A stretch of 64,000 bases of DNA, from assembly GCF_947490415.1 (NCBI RefSeq), contig NZ_CANLGX010000002.1, positions 496,001 to 560,000 on the forward strand. Reading direction: 5' to 3'. Below the pieces are notes generated by a model. It had not been told where the DNA came from, ran no database searches, and saw only the letters and a program-made list of their open reading frames with translations. The stretch is from an uncultured Eudoraea sp. GTDB taxonomy: Bacteria > Bacteroidota > Bacteroidia > Flavobacteriales > Flavobacteriaceae. A program made the translations under genes and the position numbers. Positions 9,218-19,200 of this stretch are shown in pieces; the first letter of the stretch is position 1, and every line of letters begins with the position of its first letter.

Positions 9218-10732
9218 TTAGTCTAAATGTATGACAATTGGCTTACTTTCTTTTCTAAACTTATCGGTAAAAGTGACTGCAATATTTTTTCTTTGGTCGA
9301 TTAGCCCTTTTCCAAGGTTGAAGGAGTTGCTGTTATCCATGAATATTTGGCCGATAATATTTTCAGGCTTACAGAGTGGTGGTTTATTAGGATTTTTTAT
9401 ATTATAAATAGTGGCAAATCGGATAATTTCTTTGCTCGCGAATTTGAAAGTAAATTTTAGATAATTGTCTTTATCAAGTATAATATCCAATTCCGGTAAA
9501 GGTTGGTCTTCATAGATAATTAATGGTGAAACAGGCGTAAAGGAGCGATAGGAGTACAATTTATTTTTGATATATTTTACGACATCCTCGTTGCCGGACA
9601 TAAGTGATCTGGCACTAAAAAAGACATTACCCTGAACAGCTTCTGTTTTTCTTGCCAGCTGCAATTGTTTTGGTAATTCTTTCATCTTATTCCAGGCTTT
9701 GTCGCTGTTATTTCTTACTTTATAAGCACCATTACCTACGTAAAGATTTGAGTTTTTATGATTTTCTGCCCACCAGTCAATGAGTATCCGATGAGAGGCT
9801 ACCGGTAACTTTAAGCTCCAGTATATCTGGGGGACCAAATAATCTATCCACCCTTTTTCCATCCATAAAATCGGATCTGCATAAAGATCTTCATAAGTGG
9901 TTTGGCCGGCTTTCGTGTTTGAACCTTTTGGATCGGTAGCTATGTTCTTCCAAACCCCAAACGGACTTATACCGAATTGCACCCAGGGTTTTTGTTCTTT
10001 TATCACCTGATGGACCTGCTTCACTAGTGTATCAATATTACTTCTACGCCAATCTTCCAGAGATAGTTGCGCTTGGTTATTGGAAAAATAGGCTAATGAA
10101 TCATTAAATACCTCATTATTAATCGTATAGGGATAGAAGTAATCATCAAAATGAATGGCGTCTATATCGTATTGGTTAACCACTTCTTCAATAATGGAAA
10201 CCATATGTTTCTGCACCTCAGGTAATCCCGGGTTATAATAATATTTTTTACCATACCTAATCATCCAATCCGGGTGCTTAAAGTAATCATGAGATTCCGA
10301 AAGCACCTCAGTATTCATGTCGAAGGTGGCTCTGTATGGGTTAAGCCAGGCATGAAATTCAAAACCCCTAATATGGGCCTCTCTTATGAGCCACTTCAAG
10401 GGGTTTTGATCTGTTTCCGGGGCAATGCCTTCTTCTCCGCTTAAAAAACGCGACCATGGCGAAAGATTTGATTCGTAGAAAGCATCACCAGCGGTGCGTA
10501 TTTGTACGACAACGGCATTAAAATTAAGATCTTTATAAAAATCCAGAATACGCAGGTATTCTTCTTTTTGCTTTTCCCAGGGATCACCTCCTCTTTGAGG
10601 CCAGTCGATATTGGCCACTGTGGCGATCCAAACTGCCCTGAATTCCGTTTTAGGGATTGTATTTTTGTGTTTAATCAGGCTGCAAGATGACAGTGAGATT
10701 AAAATAAAGATCCCTAATTTTTTTAGCATCAA
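9218..10732 (-). CDS. GHL10-family (DUF187) glycosidase lipoprotein, DigH/YngK-like
   Basis: A 504-residue protein with a lipoprotein signal peptide (lipobox LSSC, Cys17) and a GHL10 TIM-barrel. The domain begins at about residue 31 with EFRAVWIATVANIDWPQRGG, then NAVVVQIRTAGDAFY, EFHAWLNPYRATFD and DAIHFDDYFYPY. E. coli DigH (YddW) of this family cleaves denuded peptidoglycan glycans. Its place between the permease and nagB suggests it releases glycan fragments in the periplasm or at the outer membrane for recycling. The C-terminal 100 residues look like a beta-sandwich accessory domain. Substrate is inference. Confidence 0.83.
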   Translation of the reverse strand: MMLKKLGIFILISLSSCSLIKHKNTIPKTEFRAVWIATVANIDWPQRGGDPWEKQKEEYLRILDFYKDLNFNAVVVQIRTAGDAFYESNLSPWSRFLSGEEGIAPETDQNPLKWLIREAHIRGFEFHAWLNPYRATFDMNTEVLSESHDYFKHPDWMIRYGKKYYYNPGLPEVQKHMVSIIEEVVNQYDIDAIHFDDYFYPYTINNEVFNDSLAYFSNNQAQLSLEDWRRSNIDTLVKQVHQVIKEQKPWVQFGISPFGVWKNIATDPKGSNTKAGQTTYEDLYADPILWMEKGWIDYLVPQIYWSLKLPVASHRILIDWWAENHKNSNLYVGNGAYKVRNNSDKAWNKMKELPKQLQLARKTEAVQGNVFFSARSLMSGNEDVVKYIKNKLYSYRSFTPVSPLIIYEDQPLPELDIILDKDNYLKFTFKFASKEIIRFATIYNIKNPNKPPLCKPENIIGQIFMDNSNSFNLGKGLIDQRKNIAVTFTDKFRKESKPIVIHLD

Positions 10733-10748
10733 TTGCGTTTAATTCCCC

Positions 10749-10776
10749 GCCTCTTCTATTTTTCGTTGGAAGAGGC
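10749..10776. repeat. 8-bp stem hairpin between nagB and the GHL10 gene
   Basis: Inverted arms GCCTCTTC (10749-10756) and GAAGAGGC (10769-10776) with a 12-nt loop. There is no T-run on the minus side, so it may stabilise or attenuate the mRNA rather than terminate it. Confidence 0.4.
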
Positions 10777-10798
10777 AGGTTTATTTAGCCTAAGATTA

Positions 10799-12742
10799 TT
10801 AATTGAATTTATAACGAACAAATCCCTCCATGGCCTCGTATTCAGCCATTCCCAATGCGTTGTACTTTTCAGCGGTTTCTGTATTGCGTTGTTCCGCTCT
10901 TTGCCAGAATTCCCTTTGATCGTTTCCTGGGAACATAGCACTGTCTTTTTGGGATTGATGCTTAAAAATAGCACTCTTTTTGCGTTCCATATCTTTTGGG
11001 CCAATAGGTATGGTCATCTCCATGTCTGCAATATCCCATTCCTGCCATGCGCCTCTGTAAAGCCAAACATAGCAATCATTTATCCATTCTGCTTTTTCCT
11101 CCACCAACCGGTCAATAGCGCTGTAAATAATCTGGAGACATACACGGTGAGTGCCATGTGGATCAGAAAGATCTCCCGCCGCAAATATTTGGTGAGGTTT
11201 TACTTTGTTAAGCAGATCATAAGTTATCTGAATATCTTCTTCAGAATAAGGTTTCTTTTTAACTGTTCCTGTTTCGTAAAAAGGAAGGTTCTGAAAGTGG
11301 GCATTATTTTCTTTAACACCGCAGTATCTGCAGGCAGCCAGGGCTTCACCTTTTCTAATTAGGCCTTTAAAATTTTGAATTTCCGGACTGTCCACCTGTC
11401 CTGGTTTTTTGTTATCAATGAATTCCCTTACTTTCTTAAATTGTTCCAGTAAAGCACTGTTATCTTTTTGAACGTCCTTTGCGAAATCCAGAAAGCGGAT
11501 TACTTCATCATCAAAAACCGCTATATTACCAGAAGTCTGATAAGCCACGTGAACTTCATGTCCCTGGTCCACTAGCCTTAAAAGTGTACCTCCCATGGAA
11601 ATCACATCATCATCCGGATGGGGACTAAAAATTAAAGAAGTTTTTGGGTAAGGGTCTTTTCTTTCGGGTCTTTGACTATCATCGGCATTTGGTTTGCCAC
11701 CAGGCCAGCCGGTAATAGTCCGCTGTAATTGATTGAAAACAATTAGATTGATATGTTCTGCAGATCCTATTTCGGCAACTAAATTCCCCATTCCATGCTC
11801 ATTATAGTCTTCATTGGTTATTTTTAGGATTGCCTTATTGAGTTTTTCAGAAAGCCAGATGGTTGCTTTCTTAATTAGTTTGTCGTCCCAATCACATTCA
11901 CTTACCAGCCATGGCGTGCTTATCCTTGTAAGGGAGGAAGCTGCTGAATGGTCAATTATGAAATCACATGCGTCATGGTGCTGAAGAAAAGTTGCCGGTA
12001 CAGATTCTCTTATTGGTCCTTCAACAGCTTGTCTAATTACATTTGCTTTTCCTTCTCCCCAGGCCATCAAAATAATTCGCTTTGCTGCCATAATTGAGCC
12101 AACACCCATGGTAATTGCTTTTGTAGGAACATTTTCCAAACCAAAAAAATCACTTGCCGCATCTAGTCGCGTAACTCTGTCAAGTCTGACGATTCTGGTT
12201 TTACTATTTAGGGAAGAACCAGGTTCGTTAAATCCTATGTGTCCTGTGCGGCCAATCCCAAGAATTTGGATGTCAATACCACCAGCATCCATAATTTTTT
12301 TCTCGTAGTTAACACAGAAATCCCGAACATCTTCCTTGTCTAAGGTCCCATCCGGGATGTTGATATTACTTTTTTTGATATCAATATGATCAAATAAATG
12401 TTCATTCATAAAGCGCACATAACTATGAATAGAATCGGATTCCATCGGGAAGTATTCATCCAGGTTGAATGTGATTACATTTTTAAAACTCAGACCCTCT
12501 TCTTTATGAAATTTTACCAGGAATTCATACATTTTGGTAGGAGTGGAACCCGTTGCTAATCCCAAAACTACATTTTTCCCCAGCTTTTGACGCTGTCTAA
12601 TCAGTTCTGCAATCTCGTTGGCAACAAAAAAGGATGCCTGTTCAGAACTTTGGTGAATGAAGGTGTTAATTTTTTCAAATTTCCGGGACTCTTCGTCGGT
12701 TGGAAAGTTCATTGCGCTTGGTTTTGTGAGTGTTCGTGCCAT
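10799..12742 (-). CDS. nagB: Glucosamine-6-phosphate deaminase fused to a PIG-L/LmbE-type deacetylase domain
   Basis: A two-domain cytoplasmic enzyme of 647 residues. The N-terminal half is NagB: GLATGSTPTKMYEFL, TFNLDEYFPM, LGIGRTGHIGFNEPG. From about residue 375 there is a PIG-L domain with the zinc motif SPHPDDDVISMGG and the distal DPHGTHRVC. NagB turns glucosamine-6-phosphate into fructose-6-phosphate and ammonia; PIG-L domains remove N-acetyl groups from sugars. The open frame extends upstream to 12877, but the ATG at 12742 gives the family N-terminus and lies about 32 bp after a TATCTTTG promoter element, so it is preferred. The fusion is known in Bacteroidota. No separate nagA is present here. 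Confidence 0.92.
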   Translation of the reverse strand: MARTLTKPSAMNFPTDEESRKFEKINTFIHQSSEQASFFVANEIAELIRQRQKLGKNVVLGLATGSTPTKMYEFLVKFHKEEGLSFKNVITFNLDEYFPMESDSIHSYVRFMNEHLFDHIDIKKSNINIPDGTLDKEDVRDFCVNYEKKIMDAGGIDIQILGIGRTGHIGFNEPGSSLNSKTRIVRLDRVTRLDAASDFFGLENVPTKAITMGVGSIMAAKRIILMAWGEGKANVIRQAVEGPIRESVPATFLQHHDACDFIIDHSAASSLTRISTPWLVSECDWDDKLIKKATIWLSEKLNKAILKITNEDYNEHGMGNLVAEIGSAEHINLIVFNQLQRTITGWPGGKPNADDSQRPERKDPYPKTSLIFSPHPDDDVISMGGTLLRLVDQGHEVHVAYQTSGNIAVFDDEVIRFLDFAKDVQKDNSALLEQFKKVREFIDNKKPGQVDSPEIQNFKGLIRKGEALAACRYCGVKENNAHFQNLPFYETGTVKKKPYSEEDIQITYDLLNKVKPHQIFAAGDLSDPHGTHRVCLQIIYSAIDRLVEEKAEWINDCYVWLYRGAWQEWDIADMEMTIPIGPKDMERKKSAIFKHQSQKDSAMFPGNDQREFWQRAEQRNTETAEKYNALGMAEYEAMEGFVRYKFN

Positions 12743-12773
12743 CTTAGCTACTTGTATTTTTGATTCTTTGACG

Positions 12774-12781
12774 CAAAGATA
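12774..12781 (-). promoter_or_regulatory. -7 promoter element of nagB
   Basis: TATCTTTG on the minus strand, an exact match to TAnnTTTG, 32 bp upstream of the chosen nagB start. The palindrome at 12807-12828 lies just upstream, over the expected -33 region. Confidence 0.6.
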
Positions 12782-12806
12782 AAGAAATAAATCAAAAAGT
12801 GCGATA

Positions 12807-12828
12807 TAATGCAATATATTTTGCATTA
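12807..12828. promoter_or_regulatory. 22-bp interrupted palindrome, candidate operator
   Basis: Arms TAATGCAA (12807-12814) and TTGCATTA (12821-12828) are perfect inverted complements around TATATT. It lies between the divergent nagB and DeoR-family genes, next to the nagB -7 element. This is the position expected for the operator of the adjacent regulator. Binding is inferred. Confidence 0.6.
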
Positions 12829-12892
12829 AAACGCAATTATATCTATTTAGATAGAAATAAACTGCAAAAAACAGCAAGTAAATTTATTTGTC

Positions 12893-12900
12893 TATCTTTG
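12893..12900 (+). promoter_or_regulatory. -7 promoter element of the DeoR-family regulator gene
   Basis: TATCTTTG on the plus strand, an exact TAnnTTTG match 27 bp upstream of the regulator ATG at 12928. No TTG at the expected spacing upstream. Confidence 0.6.
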
Positions 12901-12927
12901 TAAGCAGTAATTAATAGGATTCAATTT

Positions 12928-13677
12928 ATGTTAAAGGAGGAGCGTCAGCTGGCCATATTAAATGAAGTAGAGCTTCACAATCGAATATTGTTGACAGATA
13001 TAGCAGAAAAACTGAATGTATCGATAGATACTGCAAGGAGGGATGTCAAAGAACTGGATGCCGTGAACAAATTGCGGAAAGTACATGGAGGTGCCATATC
13101 TCTGGGCTTTACCGGCTTGGCGAGTAGTAATGCAAACATTTATGCACTTGAGGAAAAGATAACTATTGCTCAAAAGGCAATTGGTCTTATCCGCGAAGGA
13201 AGTGTCATATTCATTGACGGGGGTACGACATGTCTCGAACTTGTTCGTTTAATTCCGCCACAGCTTAAGCTTACATGTTTTACATTAAGTCTCCCTGTGG
13301 CATGGCAATTGCTTTCCAACCCGAATATTAAGGTAATTTTTATAGGAGGAGAGATTTCCAGAGATGCCCAAATATCTATCGGGGCCTATACAGTCCATCA
13401 ATTATCTGAGATCAGATTTGATTACAGTTTTATAGGAACCGGTTATGTTGATGCAATACACGGTTTAACCGAGTTTGATTGGGAGATTGTTCAGATGAAG
13501 AAGGCAGTTATCAATGCATCCAAAAAAACGGTACTTTTGTGCATATCTGAAAAGCTGAATTCACAGCATCAATATAAGACCTGTGATATTAACTCCATTA
13601 ACACAATGATTACCGAATTGGCACCAGATAATAATCTTCTTAATCTCTACAGAAACCAGGATATTCATCTTCTATAA
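12928..13677 (+). CDS. DeoR/GlpR-family transcriptional regulator
   Basis: A 249-residue regulator. The N-terminal winged helix includes LLTDIAEKLNVSIDTARRDV and the KVHGGAISL hinge typical of the family. The C-terminal DeoRC sensor domain has IFIDGGTTCLELVR and LPVAWQLL, the phosphosugar-binding ISOCOT fold. It is divergent from nagB and 1 bp upstream of murQ, so it most likely senses an amino-sugar phosphate and controls the recycling genes through the palindrome at 12807-12828. The effector is not determinable from sequence. Confidence 0.88.
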   Translation: MLKEERQLAILNEVELHNRILLTDIAEKLNVSIDTARRDVKELDAVNKLRKVHGGAISLGFTGLASSNANIYALEEKITIAQKAIGLIREGSVIFIDGGTTCLELVRLIPPQLKLTCFTLSLPVAWQLLSNPNIKVIFIGGEISRDAQISIGAYTVHQLSEIRFDYSFIGTGYVDAIHGLTEFDWEIVQMKKAVINASKKTVLLCISEKLNSQHQYKTCDINSINTMITELAPDNNLLNLYRNQDIHLL

Positions 13678-13678
13678 T

Positions 13679-14494
13679 ATGTCGGATTATATTAAAATTA
13701 CGGAAACCCCTTCAGATTATACAGATTTGGAACTTATGAACACCCAATCTATACTGGAGAATATCAACAATGAAGACCGGAAAGTGGCAGAGGCAGTACA
13801 AAAGGTAATTCCTCAGCTTACAATACTTGTCGATGCTCTGGAAACGCGTTTTTACGAGGGAGGTCGTTTGTTCTATATAGGAGCAGGAACAAGCGGACGT
13901 TTAGGTATTTTAGATGCTTCAGAAATCCCTCCAACTTATGGGATGCCTCATGATAGGGTCATAGGCCTGATTGCCGGTGGAGATTCTGCCATTAGAAAAG
14001 CAGTAGAATTTGCCGAAGACGATACTAAACAGGCCTGGGTAGACCTTAAATCTTATGGTATTTCGAAAAAAGACGTTCTTGTAGGTATAGCAGCATCAGG
14101 TACAACACCTTATGTGCTTGGGGGTATTTCCGAAGCAAAAAAACATGGTGTATTAACCGCGGGGATTACCAATAATCCTGGTTCACCTTTGGCAACTATA
14201 TCTGATATCCCTATAGAAATCAATGTAGGACCTGAATTTGTTACAGGGAGTACTCGGATGAAAAGTGGTACTTCACAGAAACTTGTGCTTAACATGATTA
14301 GCACTGCATTAATGATCAGGGTAGGCAGGGTGAAGGGAAATAAAATGGTAAATATGCAGCTGAGCAACAACAAATTAGTGGACAGGGGAACACGATATCT
14401 AATGGAAGGTTTACATCTGAGTTATGAAGAGGCAGAAAAGGCCCTCAACCAATACGGATCGGTTAAAAAGGCACTAGATGCACTTAAAAAATAA
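13679..14494 (+). CDS. murQ: N-acetylmuramic acid 6-phosphate etherase
   Basis: A 271-residue SIS-domain lyase. It carries GAGTSGRLGILDASEIPPTYG-type (residues about 63-83) and TGSTRMKSGTSQKLVLNM motifs, diagnostic of MurQ, and a C-terminal LSYEEAEKAL UBA-like tail. It cleaves D-lactate from MurNAc-6-phosphate to give GlcNAc-6-phosphate, the step after AnmK. It starts 1 bp after the regulator stop, so the two form an operon divergent from nagB. The stop is 2 bp from the convergent cytochrome gene. Confidence 0.95.
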   Translation: MSDYIKITETPSDYTDLELMNTQSILENINNEDRKVAEAVQKVIPQLTILVDALETRFYEGGRLFYIGAGTSGRLGILDASEIPPTYGMPHDRVIGLIAGGDSAIRKAVEFAEDDTKQAWVDLKSYGISKKDVLVGIAASGTTPYVLGGISEAKKHGVLTAGITNNPGSPLATISDIPIEINVGPEFVTGSTRMKSGTSQKLVLNMISTALMIRVGRVKGNKMVNMQLSNNKLVDRGTRYLMEGLHLSYEEAEKALNQYGSVKKALDALKK

Positions 14495-14496
14495 GT

Positions 14497-14898
14497 TTAT
14501 TTTACAATAGAATTTACCTCTTGAACAGTGACCATTTTGGCACCTGAATTCCCCCAGGAATTAAGCACATAATTCATAACATCGGCTATTTCTTCATCTT
14601 CCAGGCCTAAAGGCATCATGGTATTGTTATAGGTAACACCATTAACAGTAAGTTCACCCATACGACCATATTTTACGCCCTGGATACTTGCTTCCCGGTT
14701 GTTCATTAAATAATCAGAATTAGCAAGAGGCGGATAGGTGTACGCTACACCTTCTCCGTTTGCTAAGTGGCAGGTAACACAGAAATCACTATAGATATCT
14801 TTACCCCTTTGAATGCTGTCGTGCAACTCCTTATCCTGAAACAGGAAATAAGCCAAGAACGAGACTGTGATAAGATAGCTACTGATAAAAAACTTCAC
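14497..14898 (-). CDS. Membrane-anchored monohaem cytochrome c
   Basis: A 133-residue protein with an N-terminal signal or anchor helix (about residues 3-20), one haem motif CVTCH at about residue 40, and a distal MMPLG methionine-ligand segment. The domain resembles the class I cytochromes paired with sugar dehydrogenases. It lies 57 bp downstream of the dehydrogenase gene on the same strand and would accept electrons from it in the periplasm. Partner assignment is inferred from context. Confidence 0.85.
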   Translation of the reverse strand: MKFFISSYLITVSFLAYFLFQDKELHDSIQRGKDIYSDFCVTCHLANGEGVAYTYPPLANSDYLMNNREASIQGVKYGRMGELTVNGVTYNNTMMPLGLEDEEIADVMNYVLNSWGNSGAKMVTVQEVNSIVK

Positions 14899-14955
14899 AG
14901 AATAAATACTTTATAGAGACTGCAATTTTTTGTATTCAGCCATTTAGAGTGGTTG

Positions 14956-16077
14956 TTATTGTATAGGAACTAATTTGTAAATCCCTTTTCCTTCAACAGC
15001 AACATAAATAAAGCCATCGGGGCCCTGGCGTACATTTCTGACCCGGCCAATATCTTCCATAAGTTTTTCCCGATAAGTAACCTCATTACCATTTAGTTCA
15101 AGGCGTTCCAGGTACTGAAAAGAAAGTGATCCTACCAGCAAATTACCTTTCCAGGCGGGATATTTATCTGAAGTTACAAACGTCATTCCACTTGGTGCAA
15201 TCGAAGGAACCCAATAGTGAATGGGTTGTTCCATGCCCTCCATCTCAGTTATATCTGTTATTGGAGTACCACTATAATTAATGCCATAGGTAATTACCGG
15301 CCAGCCATAGTTGGCTCCTTTTTTTACAATATTTATTTCGTCCCCACCCTGAGGCCCGTGTTCATGGATCCATATGGCTCCTGTTTCCGGATGTTTAACC
15401 ATACCTTGAGGGTTTCTGTTTCCATAAGTATAAATAGCTTTTTTGGCATTGGATTCATTAAAAAATGGATTATCCTCAGGGATTCTTCCATCATCATAAA
15501 TTCGGTAGATCTTACCACAATCCCGAGTGATATCTTGAGGATTTATATCGCGTTCCCCGCGTTCCCCTATGGAAAAATACAAATAACCTTGATCGTCAAA
15601 TTCTAATCTGGATCCAAAGTGTTGTCCTTTTGTAGTATTAGGTGAAGCTTTATATAGTATCTCCTTGTTTGTTAATGAGTTGCCATTTAATTTAGCACGC
15701 ATAATTGCAGTATTGCCACCTTTGTCCTCTCCTTCTTCTGAGGCGAAGGAAAAGTAAATCCAACCAGTATTTTCATAATCCGGATGGAGTTCTATGTCCA
15801 ATAAACCGCCTTGTCCTCTATTATAGACTGCAGGGCCATTTGTTATCGTTGATTTTTGGCCATCTTTAAAGAGAATAAGTTCACCTGATTTTTCGGAAAT
15901 TAATATACTGCCATCAGGCAAAAACACCATTCCCCATGGAATTTGAAGGCCATCAATTATTAATTCAGCAGTAAAAGTGGTTTCACTGGGTGTATTTACG
16001 TCATTATTTGCTTTTTGTCCACAAGACAAGTTGGTCATTACAACGAATAAATACAGGGCTTTGATACTATTTTTCAT
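14956..16077 (-). CDS. PQQ-dependent sugar dehydrogenase (soluble GDH/Asd-type) lipoprotein
   Basis: A 373-residue six-bladed beta-propeller of the GSDH family. The lipobox ends at Cys19 (TNLSC). Family motifs are LQIPWGMVFLPDGSILISEKSG, GQGGLLDIELHPDY, YGNRNPQGM, WIHEHGPQGGDEIN and the C-terminal VRQGPDGFIYV. These enzymes oxidise aldoses in the periplasm with PQQ as cofactor. No PQQ synthesis genes are nearby. It heads a two-gene unit with the cytochrome c. Confidence 0.87.
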   Translation of the reverse strand: MKNSIKALYLFVVMTNLSCGQKANNDVNTPSETTFTAELIIDGLQIPWGMVFLPDGSILISEKSGELILFKDGQKSTITNGPAVYNRGQGGLLDIELHPDYENTGWIYFSFASEEGEDKGGNTAIMRAKLNGNSLTNKEILYKASPNTTKGQHFGSRLEFDDQGYLYFSIGERGERDINPQDITRDCGKIYRIYDDGRIPEDNPFFNESNAKKAIYTYGNRNPQGMVKHPETGAIWIHEHGPQGGDEINIVKKGANYGWPVITYGINYSGTPITDITEMEGMEQPIHYWVPSIAPSGMTFVTSDKYPAWKGNLLVGSLSFQYLERLELNGNEVTYREKLMEDIGRVRNVRQGPDGFIYVAVEGKGIYKLVPIQ

Positions 16078-16216
16078 ATTAGAGCGTTAAAAATAAATAA
16101 CTAAGTAGGTGATTTTAAAGCCTAAAGATAAAGAGAAATTATAAGTTTAAATAATTACGCTGTAGAATATACTGATCCCAAATCACGCATATTCTTGCCA
16201 TAACACGAATTAACCT

Positions 16217-19200
16217 ATGCTCCCAAAAAACTCAAGGCAACTTGTGTATGTCGTGCTATTACTTGCGCTTTCAATTGTGGGCACTTCGGCTATAGCGAAT
16301 ACCAAGGTTTATGAGCTTATATGGGAAATAGCAACTGCAGAAGATGAAATTAATTCTTTATCTGAATCTACTGCCTCCACAGTTGAACCCATTTTACAAA
16401 GTCCGGAATTAACTGAATCCTATTTGAACGCCCCTATGTTCATTACTATTATTCAGGGAGCCAATGAAGAAGTAGTTTGCCCTAATGATGGTAGTACCCT
16501 TGCAAAATTCTTTTTATGCGGTACCAGTGATATCCGAACAATAACCCTAAGTCAGAGTGGTAGCAGTTATGAATGGCAAAAACTAGACCCTAACAGATGT
16601 GCCTTGTCGGTTATTGCTGATTGCGCAAACACTAATAATACCTGTTACGATACTGTAGGAACCGGATCAACCTATAACTTAAGTTCTTCCGGAGAATTTC
16701 GGGTACGTGTAGATGGTGGTCAATATTACTATTTTAAGTCCTCTTTGAACCCATTAGACCCTCAGCTTATACATGAGGATATTATCTGCGGAAACCCGGG
16801 TAGGGTGGAGGTAACCAATGTCCCTGCCGGATATGAGTACAGCCTAAATAACTCAGGAGGCCCCTATCAGGATGATCCATATTTTGATATCACTACGGCC
16901 GGAAATTACACCGTTTGGGTACGTTTAAAAAATGTTTCTGGCAGTGCCTGTCTGTTTCCCTCGAATGTGCAAACAGTGCAGGACCTTGATATTACTGTAG
17001 ATGTTACTGCAAATGATATTTTGTGTAGCGGTGAGTTAGGAAGTATAGATGTACAGGTAACCGGTGTTCCCGGCTTTTATACCTACCGCCTTTTAAAAGC
17101 GGGTGTCACAGTCGATACTTTTGGACCGGACTCGGCCAGTAGTTATTCTTTTGCCAACGTGAGTCCGGGGGTTTATAGCGTAAGGGTGGAAACAAATAAA
17201 TGTAATGAACTCATTACATTAGATATAAATAATGATCCTATTGATATAGGAAGTGGAATTAGCCCCTTGGCGGTTTCTGCAACAGCATCGGATAGTTTTG
17301 GTTGCGGAGCGGCTTCTGTAGATGTTAACATAGACACCTCAGGAGGTACCTCGCCTTATAGATTTAGTTTAGATGGAGGCGCCAGTTTTAGTGCTCCCTA
17401 CGCAAGTACGGCAATGTTTACGGTAACTTCTGCCGGAACATACAACATTCTTGTTGAAGATGCTAATGGTTGTACAAAGACGGCAAATATAGACGTTGAA
17501 GATTTACCACCTCCCATTTTTACTGTAACAACAGAGGATGCGAATTGTGGTGGGGTCAATGACGGTCGAATTACGGTAAATGTGACCAATGGATTTGGAT
17601 ATAATCTTGAATTCAGCAATGACAATGGATCTAATTACCAGGGCAGTAATGTATTTAATAATTTAACACCGGGCAGTTACGATGTTATCATCCGATATCA
17701 GCAGGGTTCTTTTGTATGTACAACTCCGTCATCCACAGAAACAGTTGGGACACCATCAAATATTACAGGTACTGCCACACCCAATTCCATTCCTACTTGT
17801 TTAAATGAGAACGGTGGACAAATTACAATTTCAGGAGTAGCCGGCGGGACAGCCCCATATGACTACAGTATTGGTGCCGGTTTTAGTCCTACCACGGTTT
17901 ATTCTAATCTCGGAGTGGGAACATATACGCCACAAATCAGGGATGCAAATGGCTGTGTAGAAAGTCTGCCCCCAATAGTCTTTAATGCCTTAGACAAGCC
18001 AACGGATATGGACTTTACCATTTCCAGTATTGATTGTTTAACGAGTAGTGCTTCAGTTACTGTTGCTGTTACAGACGGTGCAGCACCCTATACCTATGAA
18101 ATTATTGCCCCTGCGATCAGTGCAATTAACAATGGGAATAACCCTGTTTTTACCGGTCTGGGACTGGGAACTTATACTTTTAGGGTAACTGACAATGCAG
18201 GGTGTAGTTATGACGAAGTTTTTGCAATTACTGATATTAGTTCCATCGCAGTCCAGGCCCAGGCTACCAAGGTAGTAACCTGCGTGGGAGACAGTGATGG
18301 TGAAGGTCGCTTCCTGATAGACGGATTTGATAACACTTACAGCTATCAGATTGGTGCAGGTCCGGTATTTAACGGAGAATCAGGAGGTATAATAAATGTA
18401 ACTGGGTTAACCGCAGGAAGTTATACGATAACAGTTACGGATGAAGACACCAACTGTGCAGATACAGCTACTCTGGTTATTCAGGAACCTGTCGTAGCCT
18501 TTGCTATAAGCAGTCTCAATGTTACTCCAATGAGTTGTCAGAATGGGAATATAGGGAGAGTTACCATAAATACAGTAGGTGGTTGGGGAGGTAATCGATA
18601 TACCTTAATACAACCAAATGGCACTCCCAGAGGACCAAAAAATGGAAATACCTTTTCAAACCTGTCTCAGGATGGTTTGTATCAGGTAAGTGTAACCGAT
18701 GCCAATGGTTGTACAATAACAGATAGTTTTACATTAACAATTTTAAATTCGCCTACACTGACCTTAGACGCAGCTGCGTCCGATTTCTGTTATGACAATG
18801 TGGATGCTGCTACGCTTGCCGTAAATGCAGCAGGAGGTCTACCCCCATATCAATTCAGAGTAAACGGAGGTCTTTTAGGTGGTGCAAGTACTTTTAATAA
18901 TCTGACGCCCGGCACCTACAATATTGAAGTAATAGATGCCAATGATTGCCGGGATAATATTACTTTAACCATAGAGCCGGAAATAACAGCCAGCGGTACT
19001 ATAATAAGGGAACTTACCTGTGGGGGTATTTCCGCCCAGATTCAGGTAAATATTTCTAATGGGTACCCATCAGGTGGTGACTATGACATATATGAAGTAA
19101 GTATTAACGGAGCCCCGTATACTTCAAATTCGAATAATATTACTGGAAATTCCTTTATTTATGACATTCCTAATGGATCTATTTTAGTGCCTACAACCTA

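Noticed and set aside
10733-11362. 209-residue plus-strand ORF
   Set aside because: It lies antisense to the C-terminal PIG-L domain of nagB, has no domain and no promoter; a shadow frame.
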